DNA of 64,000 bases from the NCBI RefSeq assembly GCF_024323335.1, contig NC_066579.1, forward strand, positions 357,632,900-357,696,899, given 5' to 3'. Below, piece after piece: positions 9,230-23,097 of this stretch. Positions within the stretch are counted from its first letter, which is position 1. Every line of letters begins with the position of its first letter. A program made the translations under genes and the position numbers. The notes below the pieces were generated by a model that saw only the letters and a list, made by a program, of their open reading frames with translations, ran no database searches and was not told the DNA's origin. The stretch is from Lathyrus oleraceus. Lineage: Eukaryota; Streptophyta; Magnoliopsida; Fabales; Fabaceae.

Positions 9230-12200
9230 TCCCCTTGCCTCAACGAGAGGTTTTCACTATAACCAAACACGTTACAAATTGTTGAAGCACACTTGTAAGA
9301 GACTTCAATGCTCAATCACCCTAGAAAGATACTTCCGCTCAATTCCTCAGACAATATACTTCCTTGCTCAAGCACGCAGGCAAGAGACTTTCTTACTCAA
9401 GTCCTCAGACAAGAGACTTCCTTGCTCAAGCACGCAGAAAAGAGACTTCCTTGCTCAAGTCCTCAGACAAGAGACTTCATTGCAGAAGCACGCAGGCAAG
9501 AAACTTCCTCTACTTTAATCAAAAGTTTAATAAACAAGATAACTACTATACTTTGATACACAATCACAAGTATAGCAGTTGTGCAACAATCGCAAAGGTT
9601 TTCAACGTTTCTAAGATTTCTAACATTATCAAATATAAGAATTCTTATGATCTTTAAGTTATAACAGTTACATAAATAAAAACTCAGAGTTATGAAAAAG
9701 ATCTTGTAATGCGTTGTGATGTTGTAACCTTCCTTTGAATATTCAACTTCCTTTTATAGAGACTAGAAGAGAATCGTTGGGAGATTTGAACATAAAATGC
9801 AAACTTAATGAATAAGTATGTCAAGGGAGACATTGGAGACTTGCATCAAGTCTGAAGCTTTAACAACTGAATAATAGCGTTGCTCTCAAATTGAGGTTGA
9901 ACGCACGCATATACAAAATTTGATATTGATACTAAAGGTGATACTAAAGAATAAGAAAAATACATTGATTAAAATCTTTTAAAACAAAAAGAATCAAATT
10001 TTGATAATATTAAAGCTATACATTTGTTTAAATGATTTCTATTTTCCTCATATAGCAAAATCTATACATAGTATAGTGGTCCATTACTCTCTCTCGTATA
10101 GCAAAAAAGATTGTAGCATTCGAATACTTGTCTCCAACGAGCACTTGCTATTTGTTTATATTAAAAATTCTGTATATTAAAGTTGTTTAGTTCTTAAAAT
10201 ATGAGATTCCCTGAATATTTCCTATTTGTTTGCATGCATAGTTCTGGAATATTTCTATTTCTTTTAATTAATTCAGTGAGAATTGACAAATTGTTGTTGT
10301 TCTTTCCATGTGGTTGCAGATTAATTAATTTGTGGTATTTGGATACAACTAGGGGTGTGCATGGAATATAAACCAAACCAAATTAAACCATATATATGGT
10401 TCGGTTAGGATCTTAAAACCATTTTCAAAAAACCAATTTATTTTTTTAAAACCGATTTATAAGTGGATCGGTTCGGTTTTAAACCGGTTTTTAACAAAAA
10501 AAATAGTTAAGAAAAAACAGTTTTAAATCAATTTCTTTAAAACCAATTTTTTATTTTCTTAAAAAAATCAATTTCAAAACCAATTTTATAAAAAAAACCG
10601 TTTTTAAAACTATATTTTTAAAAAAGCAATTTTATATCAAAAATAATTTTATTTTCTTTTAACTAACTTTTTTATTTTCACTAGTTATAAAACTATTTTA
10701 TATAAAAAAAATATTTATTTTAAAAAATTACTTTAAATTTGAGTTTTATAATCACCACAAATAATATATGGATTAAAAAAATATTCATAAAAAAATAACT
10801 TTTTCGATAGTAAAATCAAATTTTTGGTATTTTCCAAAAACCACTTTTAAATTTTTGGGAAAAATTGGTTTTTTGTATTTTCCAAAAAAAAATCGATTTA
10901 TTTAGGAAAAAAAATGAATTTTGTATTTTAAAAAAAAAGTTTTAATATTTGAAAAAATTATTTTTTTATAGTTAGATAAAAAAAATCCATTGGATTATTA
11001 AAATGTGTTGGATGGATTCGATCATTCCATGCTTATAAATGGATGGATTTAATCCAATCCATTAACTTAGATTTTATGTAATGGATGGATTGGATGGATT
11101 TTTTTATGGATGGATTGAATGGATTTTTTCTTAATGGATCCAATTGCCACCCCTAGTTCTAGTTGCAAACCATCCAACGTTTTTCCACAGTTTTTAGAGA
11201 CAGCAAAAATTCAGTATAAGATGACTTGAAAATCTAGTTTCGTCTCATAGTAGGAGCATCACCAGACACAAGCAATAGGGTGGGAAAGATGAGGAGGAGG
11301 GTGATAATAGAAATGACAGAGGAAGATGGTCGAAGAAATAGAACAACCATGATTGCAAAAATTTTGAACAAAGAGAAGTCTGGGCTCAAAAGGTGATAGT
11401 GTTAAAGCTGTTTATATAAGGATTTTTATATTTTATTAAAAAAATTGATAATTGTCATTGTTGAATTTATTTTGAAAGTTATTGTAACCAAAATAAATTT
11501 TTCAACTAAGCAAAAACAAAAATGCAAGATGCTAGATAGTTTGCTATTAATGATGTTCAATTCAATATCACCGGTAAGAATAAATATAAGTTGTACAATA
11601 TATATCAGTAGTTTGTAATTAATAGAAAAGTATCAAATATTTTTAGTTCAAAGAAAGTGACCTGCTTTTAATTTCTTGCCATTTGTTTTGCTTAAAAGTT
11701 ATTGGTCTTCCCGTGTAGATGCAGTTTAATTAATTTGTAAGTTTGTAATATATTTGGATGCAACTATTTGGATTATTATAAACTGATTAATTTATCCAAA
11801 GTTTATTCATCATTGATTATTTAGATCAAACTTTATGACCATGACTTCACAATTCTAATAAATTCAGGTTTGTTCATAATTTAGAACTTAGTTTTGTTAC
11901 CACATTTTAAACATTAGCAATGTCGTTTGTTATTTTGAAAAAAAATGTTATTTCTCACAAAGAATAATCTATGCTATAAATATGAAAATATTATAAAAAT
12001 GTGATATATGATCTATAGGGAGAGGAAGTGATTATTATTTGTAAGTGTTGCAACTTAGAATTATTTTTGCATTTATCATTAAACTAAATATGCATTAATA
12101 ACTATTTTCTTATAATCATATTTTAAAGATTGTATTAAATTGAGTAGTAGGAATACTCAACCCATATATAATAGATGAGAAATAACAAAATCAACGAAAC

Positions 12201-12920
12201 TAAATGAAACAATTAATGGGATTGTGAAGCCAATCATCTTCGACAAAATCTACAGACCTTAATCGTCTTGCTCGAAGCCATTTCCCGACGAGATTCTTAG
12301 CTAACACAATAATGTCGGAAGCTCCTTGGTGTCCCATTTGAAAAGAGTAGTATTTCTAACAAATCATATGGTCCAAGCTTCCGCTAACCAAATATTTATC
12401 CGTCACTTTTTTATTTATTTTACCTTGCAATAAAGATTCAAAAGCTTCAAAATGAGACAACGGGTCAACTTGAGAAGGCAATAGCTCCAAATCGGCCCAA
12501 TCCAAGATGTTCTTCCAAATATTCGCAACGACTGTACACGACAAAAACAGATGATTAAGGGATTCCTCTTAGCCAAGACAAAGGGGACAAACAAGATCAT
12601 GAACATCATGAAGGACGCCTCGCCTCTCCTATTAATCTCTTGTTGTGAGTCTTCTTAAGAGAAGCCTTCAACCAAATAAGTGAACATTTGAAGGAACCTG
12701 GCGAAGGTAATAAAAATACATAAGAAAGGGGGATGGGGGGGTCGAATTTTGTATTCTCAAAAATAGATTTTACTTATGAATTAACACGTTCAGATTCTAA
12801 ACAAAGTTTTGACTCTAATATAAGAAGAAAATACAGCAACAGAAATATAGTGATCAGAAGTACATGCAAACAACACACAAAGAGTATCCTGGTTCCTTTC
12901 CTAAACTGAGATTAATTTAG
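9230..12920. repeat. array unit 1 (~3.69 kb)
   Basis: Minisatellite 9279-9518; hAT fusion 10350-11155; signal-peptide exon on the minus strand at about 11156-11355, broken by an in-frame TAG where other copies have Gln (after APTMRRN); zf-RVT fragment at about 12217-12700; poly-G tract near 12728-12741. It is more diverged from the central units than they are from one another. Confidence 0.9.
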
Positions 12921-15900
12921 TCCCCTTGCCTCAACGAGAGGTTTTCACTATAACCAAACACGTTACAAATTGTTGAAGCACACTTGTAAGAGACTTCAAT
13001 TCTCAATCACCCTAGAAAGATACTTCCGCTCAAGTCCTCAGACAAGATACTTCCTTGCTCAAGCACGCAGGAAAGAGACTTTCCTGCTCAAGTCCTCAGA
13101 CAAGAGACTTCCTTGCTCAAGCACGCAGAAAAGAGACTTCCTTGCTCAAGTCCTCAGACAAGAGACTTCATTGCAGAAGCATGCAGGCAAGAGACTTCCT
13201 CTACTTTAAACAAAAGTTTAATAAACAAGATAACTAATATACTTTGATACACAATCACAAGTATAACAGTTGTGCAACATTCGTAAAGGTTTTCAACGTT
13301 TCTAAGATTTCTAAGATAATCAAATATAAGAATTCTTATGATCTTTAAGTTATAACAGTTACATAAATAAAAACTCAGAGTTATGAAAAAGATCTTGTAA
13401 TGTGTTGTGATGTTGTAACCTTCCTTTGAGTATTCAACTTCCTTTTATAGAGACTAGAAGAGAATCGTTGGAAGATTTGAACATAAAATGCAAACTTAGT
13501 GAATAAGTATATCAAGGGAGACGTTGGAGACTTGCATCAAGTTTAAAGCTTTAACAACTGAATAATAGCGTTGCTCTCAAATTAAGGTTGAACGCAGGCA
13601 TATATAAAATTTGATATTGATACTAAAGGTGATACTAAAGAACAAGAAAAATACATTGATTAAAACCTCTTAAAACAAAAAGAATCAAATTTTGATAATA
13701 TTAAAGCTATACATTTGTTTAAATGATTTCTATTTTCCTCATATAGCAAAATCTATTACATAGTATGGTGGTCCGTTACTCTCTCTCGTATAGCAAAAAA
13801 ATATTGTAGCATTCGAATACTTGTCTCCAACGAGCACTTGCTATTTGTTTATATTAAAACTTCTGTATATTAAAGTTGTTTAGTTCTCAAAATTTTAGAT
13901 TCCCTGAATGTTTCCTTTTTGTTTGCATACATAGTTCTGGAATATTTCTATTTCTTTTAATTAATTCAGTGAGAATTGACAAGTTGCTGTTGTTCTTTCC
14001 ATGTGGTTGCAGATTAATTAATTTGTGGTATTTGGATGCAACTATGGGTGTGCATGGATCATAAACCAAACCAAATTAAACCATATATATGGTTCGGTTT
14101 GGATCTTAAAACCATTTTCATAAAACCAATTTATTTTTTAAAACCGGTTTATAAGTGGATCGATTCGGTTTTAAACCGGTTTTTAACAAAAAAAATAGTT
14201 AAAAAAAACAGTTTTAAATCAATTTCTTTAAAACCATTTTTTTTTTCTTAAAAAAATCAATTTCAAAACCAATTTTATAAAAAAAACCGTTTTTAAAACT
14301 ATATATTTAAAAAAGCAATTTTATATCAAAAATAGTTTTGTTTTCGTTTTACTAACTTTTTTATTTACACTAGTTATAAAACTATTTTATATAAAAAAAT
14401 ATTTATTTTAAAAAATTACTTTAAATTTGACTTTTATAATCACCATAAATAATATCTGGATTAGAAAAATATTCATAAAAAAATAACTTTTTCGAAAATA
14501 AAATCAAATTTTGGTATTTTCCAAAAATGACTTTTAAACTTTTGGTAAAAATTGGTTTTTCGTATTTTCCAAAAAAATCGATTTATTTTGGAAAATAAAT
14601 GAATTTTGTATTTTTAAAAAAAAGTTTTAATATTTGAAAAAATTATTTTTTTAAAGTTAGATAAAAAAAATCCATTGGATTATTAAAATGTGTTGGATGG
14701 ATTGGATCAATCCATGCTTATAAATGGATGGATTTAATCCAATCCATTAACTTAGATTTTATGTAATGGATGGATTGGATGGATTTTTTGATGGATGGAT
14801 TGAATGGATTTTTTCTTAATAGATCCTATTACCACCCCTAGTTCTAGTTGCAGACCATCCAACGTTTTTTCCACAGTTTTTAGAGACAACAAAAATTCAG
14901 TATAAGATGACTTGAAAATCTGGTTTTGTCTCATAGTAGGAACATCACCAGACACAAGCAATAGGGTGGGAAAGATGAGGAGGAGGGTGATAATAGAAAT
15001 GACAGAGGAAGATGGTCGAAGAAATAGAACAACCATGATTGCAAAAATTTTAAACAAAGATAAGTTTGGGCTCAAAAGGTGATAGTGTTAAAGCTGTTTA
15101 TATAAGGATTTTTATATTTTATTAAAAAAATTGATAATTGTCATTATTGAATTTATTTTGAAAGTTATTGTAACCAAAAAAAAATTTCAACTAAGCAAAA
15201 ACAAAAATGCAAGATGCTAGATAGTTTGCTATTAATGATGTTCAATTCAATATCACCGGTAAGAATAAATATAAGTTGTACAATATATGTCAGTAGTTTG
15301 TAATTAATAGAAAAGTATCAAATATTTTTAGTTCAAAGAAAGTGACCTGCTTTTAATTTCATGCCATTTGTTTTGCTTAAAAGTTATTGGTCTTCCCATG
15401 TAGATGCCGTTTAATTAATTTGTAAGTTTGTAATATATTTGGATGCAACTATTTGGATTATTATAAACTGATTAATTGATCCAAAGTTTATTCATCATTG
15501 ATTATTTAGATCAAACTTTATGACCATGACTTCACAATTGTATAAAATTCAGGTTTGTTCATAATTTAGAACTTAGTTTTGTTACCACATTTTAAACATT
15601 AGCAATGCCGTTTGTTATTTTGAAAAAAAAATGTTATTTCTCACAAAGAATAATCTATGCTATAAATATGAAAATATTATAAAAATGTGATATATGAAAA
15701 TAATATAAAAATGTGATATACTTGTCTCCAACGAGCACTTGCTATTTGTTTATATTAAAAATTCTGTATATTAAAGTTGTTTAGTTCTTAAAATATGAGA
15801 TTTCTTGAATATTTCCTATTTGTTTGCATGCATAGTTCTGGAATATTTCTATTTCTTTTAATTAATTCAGTGAGAATTGACAAGTTGCTGTTGTTCTTTC

Positions 15901-18336
15901 CATGTGGTTGCAGATTAATTAATTTGTGGTATTTGGATACAACTAGGGGTGTGCATGGATCATAAACCAAACCAAATTAAATCATATATATGGTTCGGTT
16001 TGGATCTTAAAACCATTTTCAAAAAACCAATTTATTTTTTTAAAATCGATTTATAAGTGGATTGGTTCGGTTTTAAACCGGTTTTTAACAAAAAAAATAG
16101 TTAAGAAAAAACAGTTTTAAATCAATTTCTTTAAAAACATTTTTTTATTTTTTAAAAAAAAATAATTTCAAAACAAATTTTATAAAAATAACCGTTTTGA
16201 AAACTATATTTTTAAAAAAGCAATTTTATATCAAAAATAATTTTATTTTCTTTTAACTAACTTTTTTATTTTCACTAGTTATAAAACTATTTTATATAAA
16301 AAAAATATTTATTTTAAAAAATTACTTTAAATTTGAATTTTATAATCACCACAAATAATATCTGGATTAAAAAAAAATCATAAAAAAATAACTTTTTCGA
16401 TAGTAAAATCAAATTTTTGGTATTTTCCAAAAACCACTTTTAAATTTTGGGGAAAAATTGGTTTTTTGTATTTTCCAAAAAAATCGATTTATTTCGGAAA
16501 AAAAATGAATTATGTATTTTTAAAAAAAAAGTTTTAATATTTGAAAAAAATATTTTTTTAAAGTTAGATAAAAAAAATCCATTCGATTATTAAAATGTGT
16601 TGGATGGATTGGATCAATCCATGCTTACAAATGGATGGATTTAATCCAATCCATTAACTTAGTTTTTATGTAATGGATGGATTGGATGGATTTTTTGATG
16701 GATGGATTGAATGGATTTTTTTCTTAATGGATCCAATTGCCACCCCTAGTTCTAGTTACAGACCATCCAACGTTTTTTCCACAGTTTTTAGAGACAACAA
16801 AAATTCAGTATAAGATGACTTGAAAATCTGGTTCTGTCACATAGTAGGAGCATCACCAGACACAAGCAATGGGGTGGGAAAGATGAGGAGGGGGTGATAA
16901 TAGAAATGACAGAGGAAGATGGTCGATGAAATAGAACAACCATGATTGCAAAAAATTTAAAGAAAGAGAAGTTTGGGCTTAAAAGGTGATAGTGTTAAAG
17001 TTGTTTATATAAGGACTTTTATATTTTATTAAAAAAATTGATAATTGTCATTATTGAATTTATTTTGAAAGTTATTGTAACCAAAATAAAATTTTCAACT
17101 AAGCAAAAACAAAAATGCAAGATGCTAGATAGTTTGCTATTAATGATGTTCAATTCAATATCACCGGTAAGAATAAATATAAGTTGTACAATATATATCA
17201 GTAGTTTGTAATTAATAGAAAAGTATCAAATATTTTTAGTTCTAAGAAAGTGACCTGCTTTTAATTTCATGCCATTTGTTCATAATTTAGAACTTAGTTT
17301 TGTTACCACATTTTAAACATTAGCAATGTCGTTTGTTATTTTGAAAAAAAATGTTAATTCTCACAAAGAATAATCTATGCTATAAATTTCAAAATATTAT
17401 AAAAATGTGATATATGATCTATAGGGAGAGGAAGTGATTATTATTTGTAAGTGTTGCAACTTAGAATTTTTTTTGCATTTATCATTAAACTAAATATGCA
17501 TTAATAACTATTTTCTTATAATCATATTTTAAAGATTGTATTAAATTGAGTAGTAGGAACACTCAACCCATATATAATAGATGAGAAATAACAAAATCAA
17601 CAAAACTAAATGAAACAAATAATGGGATTGTGAAGCCAATCATCTTCGACAAAATCTACAGACCCTAATCGTCTTGCTCAAAGCCATTTCCCGACGAGAT
17701 TCTTAGCTAACACAATAATGTTGGAAGCTCCTTGGTGTCCCATTTGAAAAGAGTAGTATTTCTAACAAATCATATGGCCCAAGCTCTCGCTAACCAAATA
17801 ATTATCCGTCACTTTTTTATTTATTTTACCTTGCAATAAAGATTCAAAAGCTTCAAAATGAGACAACGAGTCAACTTGAGAAGGCAATAGCTCCAAATTG
17901 GCCCAATCCAAGATGTTCGTCCAAATATTCGCAACAACTGTACACGACAAAAATAGATGTTTAAGGGATTCCTCTTAGCCAAGACAATGGGGTAAAACAA
18001 GATCATGAACCCCATGAAGGACGCCTCGCCTCTCCTATTTATCTCTTGTTGGGAGTCTTCTTAAGAGAAGCCTTCAACCAAATAAGTGAACATTTGAAGG
18101 AACCTGGCGAAGGTAATAAAAATACATAAGAAGGGGGGATGGGGGGGGGGGGGGGGGTAGAGTTTTGTATTCTCAAAAATAGATTTTACTTATGAATTAA
18201 CACGTTCAAATTCTAAACAAAGTTTTGACTCTAATATAAGAAGAAATGACAGCAACATAAATATAATGATCAGAAGTAAATGCAAACAACACATAAAGAG
18301 TATCCTGGTTCTTTTCCTAAACTGAGATTAGTTTAG
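12921..18336. repeat. array unit 2, fusion of two units with deletions (5.4 kb)
   Basis: Minisatellite 12970-13209; first hAT fusion 14043-14840 and first signal exon (open, 14752-15075 minus). At about 15717-15721 the sequence jumps from the gatata block of one unit to the cttgtctcc block of another, removing one zf-RVT/minisatellite segment. A second hAT fusion (15944-16748) and second exon (about 16749-16945, stop after DAPTM) follow. A further ~200-bp deletion sits at 17275-17281 between tttgtt repeats. zf-RVT at about 17621-18105; 17-base G run at 18141-18157. Confidence 0.88.
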
Positions 18337-21300
18337 TCCCCTTGCCTCAACAAGAGGTTTTCACTATAACCAAACACGTTAGAAATAGTTGAAGCACACT
18401 TGTAAGAGACTTCAATGCTCAATCACCCTAGAAAGATACTTCCACTCAAGTCCTCAGACAATATACTTCCTTGCTCAAGCACGCAGGCAAGAGACTTTCT
18501 TGCTCAGGTCCTCAAACAAGAGACTTCCTTGCTCAAGAACGCAGAAAAGAGACTTCCTAGCTCAAGTCCTCAGACAAGAGACTTCAATGCAGAAACACGC
18601 AGGCAAGAGACTTCCTCTACTTTAAACAAAAGTTTAATAAACAAGATAACTACTATACTTTGATACACAATCACAAGTATAACAGTGGTGCAACAATCCC
18701 AAAGGTTTTCAAAGTTTCTAAGATTTCTAAGATAATTAAATATAAGAATTCTTATGATCTTTAAGTTATAACAGTTACATAAATAAAAACTCAGAGTTAT
18801 GAAAAAGATCTTGTAATGCGTTGTGATGTTGTAACCTTCCTTTGAGTATTCAACTTCCTTTTATAGAGACTAGAAGAGAATCGTTGGAAGATTTGAACAT
18901 AAAATGCAAACTTAGTGAATAAGTATGTCAAGGGAGACGTTGGAGACTTGCATCAAGTTTGAAGCTTTAACAACTGAATAATAGCGTTGCTCTCAAATTG
19001 ATATTGATACTAAAGAACAAGAAAAATACATTCATTAAAACCTTTTAAAATAAAAAGAATCAAATTTTGATAATATTAAAGTCATACATTTGTTTAAATG
19101 ATTTCTATTTTCCTCATATAGCAAAATCTATTACATAGTATGGTGGTCCATTACTCTCTCTCGTATAGCAAAAAAAGATTGTAGCATTCGAATACTTGTC
19201 TCCAACGAGCACTTGCTATTTGCTTATATTAAAACTTATGTATATTAAAGTTGTTTAGTTCTCAAAATGTGAGATTCCCTGAATAATTCCTTTTTATTTG
19301 CATACATAGTTCTGGAATATTTCTATTTCTTTTAATTAATTCAGTGAGAATTGACAAGTTGTTGTTGTTCTTTCCATGTGGTTGCAGATTAATTAATTTG
19401 TGGTATTTGGATGCAACTAGGGGTGTGCATGGATCATAAACCAAACCAAATTAAACCATATATATGGTTCGGTTTGGATCTTAAAACCATTTTCATAAAA
19501 CCAATTTATTTTTTAAAACCGGTTTATAAGTGGATCAATTCGGTTTTAAACCGGTTTTTAACAAAAAAAATAGTTAAAAAAAAACAGTTGTAAATCAATT
19601 TCTTTAAAAACAACTTTTTATTTTCTTAAAAAAATAAATTTCAAAACCAATTTTATAAAAAAAACAGTTTTTAAAACTATATTTTTAGAAAAGCAATTTT
19701 ATATCAAGAATAATTTTGTTTTCTTTTAACTAACTTTTTTCTTTTCACTAGTTATAAAACTATTTTATATAAAAAAATATTTATGTTAAAAAATTACTTT
19801 AAATTTGACTTTTATAATCACCACAAATAATATCTGGATTAAAAAATATTCATAAAAAAATAACTTTTTCGAAAATAAAATCAAATTTTGGTATTTTCCA
19901 AAAACGACTTTTAAATTTTTGGGAAAAATTGGTTTTTTGTATTTTCCAAAAAAAATCGATTTATTTTGGAAAAAAAATTAATTTTATATTTTTAAAAAAA
20001 AGTTTTAATATTTGAAAAAATTATTTTTTTAAAGTTAGATAAAAAAATCCATTGGATTATTAAAATGTGTTGGATGGATTGGATCAATCAATGCTTATAA
20101 ATGGATGGATTTAATCCAATCCATTAACTTAGTTTTTATGTAATGGATGGATTGAATGGATTTTTTGATGGATGGATTGAATGGATTTTTTTCTTAATGG
20201 ATCCAATTGCCACCCCTAGTTCTAGTTGCAGACCATCCAACGTTTTTTCCACAGTTTTTATAGACAGCAAAAATTCAGTATAAGATGACTTGAAAATCTG
20301 GTTCTGTCTCATAGTAGGAGCATCACCACACACAAGCAATGGGGTGGGAAAGATGAGGAGGAGGGTGATAATAGAAATGACAGAGGAAGATGGTCGATGA
20401 AATAGAACACCCATGATTGCAAAAAATTTAAACAAAGAGAAGTTTGGGCTCGAAAGGTGATAGTGTTAAAGCTGTTCATATAAGGATTTTTATATTTTAT
20501 TAAAAAAATTATAATTGTCATTATTGAATTTATTTTGAAAGTTATTGTAACCAAAATAAATTTTTCAACTAAGCAAAAACAAAAATGCAACATGCTAGAT
20601 AGTTTGCTATTAATGATGTTCAATTCAATATCACCGGTAAGAATAAATATAAGTTGTGCAATATATATCAGTAGTTTGTAATTAATAGAAAAGTATCAAA
20701 TATTTTTAGTTCTAAGAAAGTGACCTGCTTTTAATTTCATGCCATTTGTTTTGCTTAAAAGTTATTGGTCTTCCCATGTAGATGCAGTTTAATTAATTTG
20801 TAAGTTTGTAATATATTTGGATGCAACTATTTGGATTATTATAAACTGATTAATTGATCCAAAGTTTATTCATCATTGATTATTTAGATCAAACTTTATG
20901 ACCATGACTTCACAATTGTAATAAATTCAGGTTTGTTCATAATTTAGAACTTAGTTTTGTTTCCACATTTTAAACATTAGCAATGCCGTTTGTTATTTTG
21001 AAAAAAAATGTTATTTCCCACAAAGAATAATCTATGCAATAAATATGAAAATATTATAAAAATGTGATATATGATCTATAGGGAGAGGAAGTGATTATTA
21101 TTTGTAAGTGTTGCAACTTAGAATTTTTTTTGCATTTATCGTTAAACTAAATATGCATTAATAACTATTTTCTTATAATCATATTTTAAATATTGTATTA
21201 AATTGAGTAGTAGGAATACTCAACCCATATATAATATATGAGAAATAACAAAATCAACGAAACTAAATGAAACAATTAATGGGATTGTGAAGCCAATCAT

Positions 21301-21987
21301 CTTCGACAAAATCTACAGACCCTAATCGTCTTGCTCAAAGCCATTTCCCGACGAGATTCTTAGCTAACACAATAATGTCGGAAGCTCCTTGGTGTCCCAT
21401 TTGAAAAGAGTAGCATTTCTAACAAATCATATGGCCCAAGCTTCCGCTAACCAAATAATTATCCGTCACTTTTTTATTTATTTTACCTTGCAATAAAGAT
21501 TCAAAAGCTTCAAAATGAGACAACGGGTCAACTTGAGAAGGCAACAGCTCCAAATTGACTCAATACAAGATGTTCGTCCAAATATTCGCAATGACTGTAC
21601 TTGACAAAAAACAGATGATTAAGGGATTCCTCTTAGCCAAGACAAAGGGGACAAACAAGATCATGAACATCATGAAGGACGCCTCGCCTCTCCTATTAAT
21701 CTCTTGTTGTGAGTCTTCTTAAGAGAAGCCTTCAACCAAATAAGTGAACATTTGAAGGAACCTGGCGAAGGTAATAAAAATACATAAGAAGGGGGATGGG
21801 GGGGGGGGTAGAGTTTTGTATTCTCAAAAATAGATTTTACTTATGAATTAACACGTTCAGAGTCTAAACAAAGTTTTGACTCTAATATAAGAAGAAAAGA
21901 CAGCAACATAAATATAATGATCAGAAGTAAATGCAAACAACACATAAAGAGTATCCTGGTTCTTTTCCTAAACTGAGATTAGTTTAG
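18337..21987. repeat. array unit 3
   Basis: Minisatellite 18389-18625; hAT fusion 19418-20218; open signal exon 20136-20435 minus; zf-RVT at about 21278-21762. A ~30-bp block (gaggttgaacgcacg segment) present in other units is missing near 19001. Confidence 0.92.
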
Positions 21988-22039
21988 TCCCCTTGCCTCA
22001 ACAAGAGGTTTTCACTATAACCAAACACGTTAGAAATAG

Positions 22040-22276
22040 TTGAAGCACACTTGTAAGAGACTTCAATGCTCAATCACCCTAGAAAGATACTTCCACTCAA
22101 GTCCTCAGACAATATACTTCCTTGCTCAAGCACGCAGGCAAGAGACTTTCTTGCTCAGGTCCTCAAACAAGAGACTTCCTTGCTCAAGAACGCAGAAAAG
22201 AGACTTCCTAGCTCAAGTCCTCAGACAAGAGACTTCAATGCAGAAACACGCAGGCAAGAGACTTCCTCTACTTTAA
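22040..22276. repeat. 29-bp minisatellite (one per array unit; reference copy)
   Basis: About eight 29-bp repeats end in gagactt(c/t). Two types alternate: one with caagcacgcag and one with caagtcctcag, giving a 58-bp higher-order period. The same block occurs in every unit at the positions listed there. Because 29 is not a multiple of three, several overlapping frames stay open on the plus strand; they are products of the repeat and do not look like genes. Confidence 0.93.
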
Positions 22277-23097
22277 ACAAAAGTTTAATAAACAAGATAA
22301 CTACTATACTTTGATACACAATCACAAGTATAACAGTGGTGCAACAATCCCAAAGGTTTTCAACGTTTCTAAGATTTCTAAGATAATCAAATATAAGAAT
22401 TCTTATGATCTTTAAGTTATAACAGTTACATAAATAAAAACTCAGAGTTATGAAAAAGATCTTGTAATGCGTTGTGATGTTGTAACCTTCCTTTGAGTAT
22501 TCAACTTCCTTTTATAAAGACTAGAAGAGAATCATTGGAAGATTTGAACATAAAATGCAAACTTAGTGAATAAGTATGTCAAGGGAGACGTTGGAGACTT
22601 GCATCAAGTTTGAAGCTTTAACAACTGAATAATAGCGTTGCTCTCAAATTGAGGTTGAACGCACGCATATATAAAATTTGATATTGATACTAAAGAACAA
22701 GAAAAATACATTCATTAAAACCTTTTAAAATAAAAAGAATCAAATTTTGATAATATTAAAGTTATACATTTGTTTAAATGATTTCTATTTTCCTCATATA
22801 GCAAAATCTATTACATAGTATGGTGGTCCATTACTCTCTCTCGTATAGCAAAAAAAGATTGTAGCATTCGAATACTTGTCTCCAACGAGCACTTGCTATT
22901 TGTTTATATTAAAACTTATGTATATTAAAGTTGTTTAGTTCTCAAAATGTGAGATTCCCTGAATAATTCCTTTTTGTTTGCATACATAGTTCTGGAATAT
23001 TTCTATTTCTTTTAATTAATTCAGTGAGAATTGACAAGTTGTTGTTGTTCTTTCCATGTGGTTGCAGATTAATTAATTTGTGGTATTTGGATGCAAC

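Noticed and set aside
9279..9657. Overlapping plus-strand open frames (KRLPCSS, RDFLAQ-type peptides), repeated in each unit
   Set aside because: They come from the 29-bp minisatellite read in several phases; there is no independent sign of coding.
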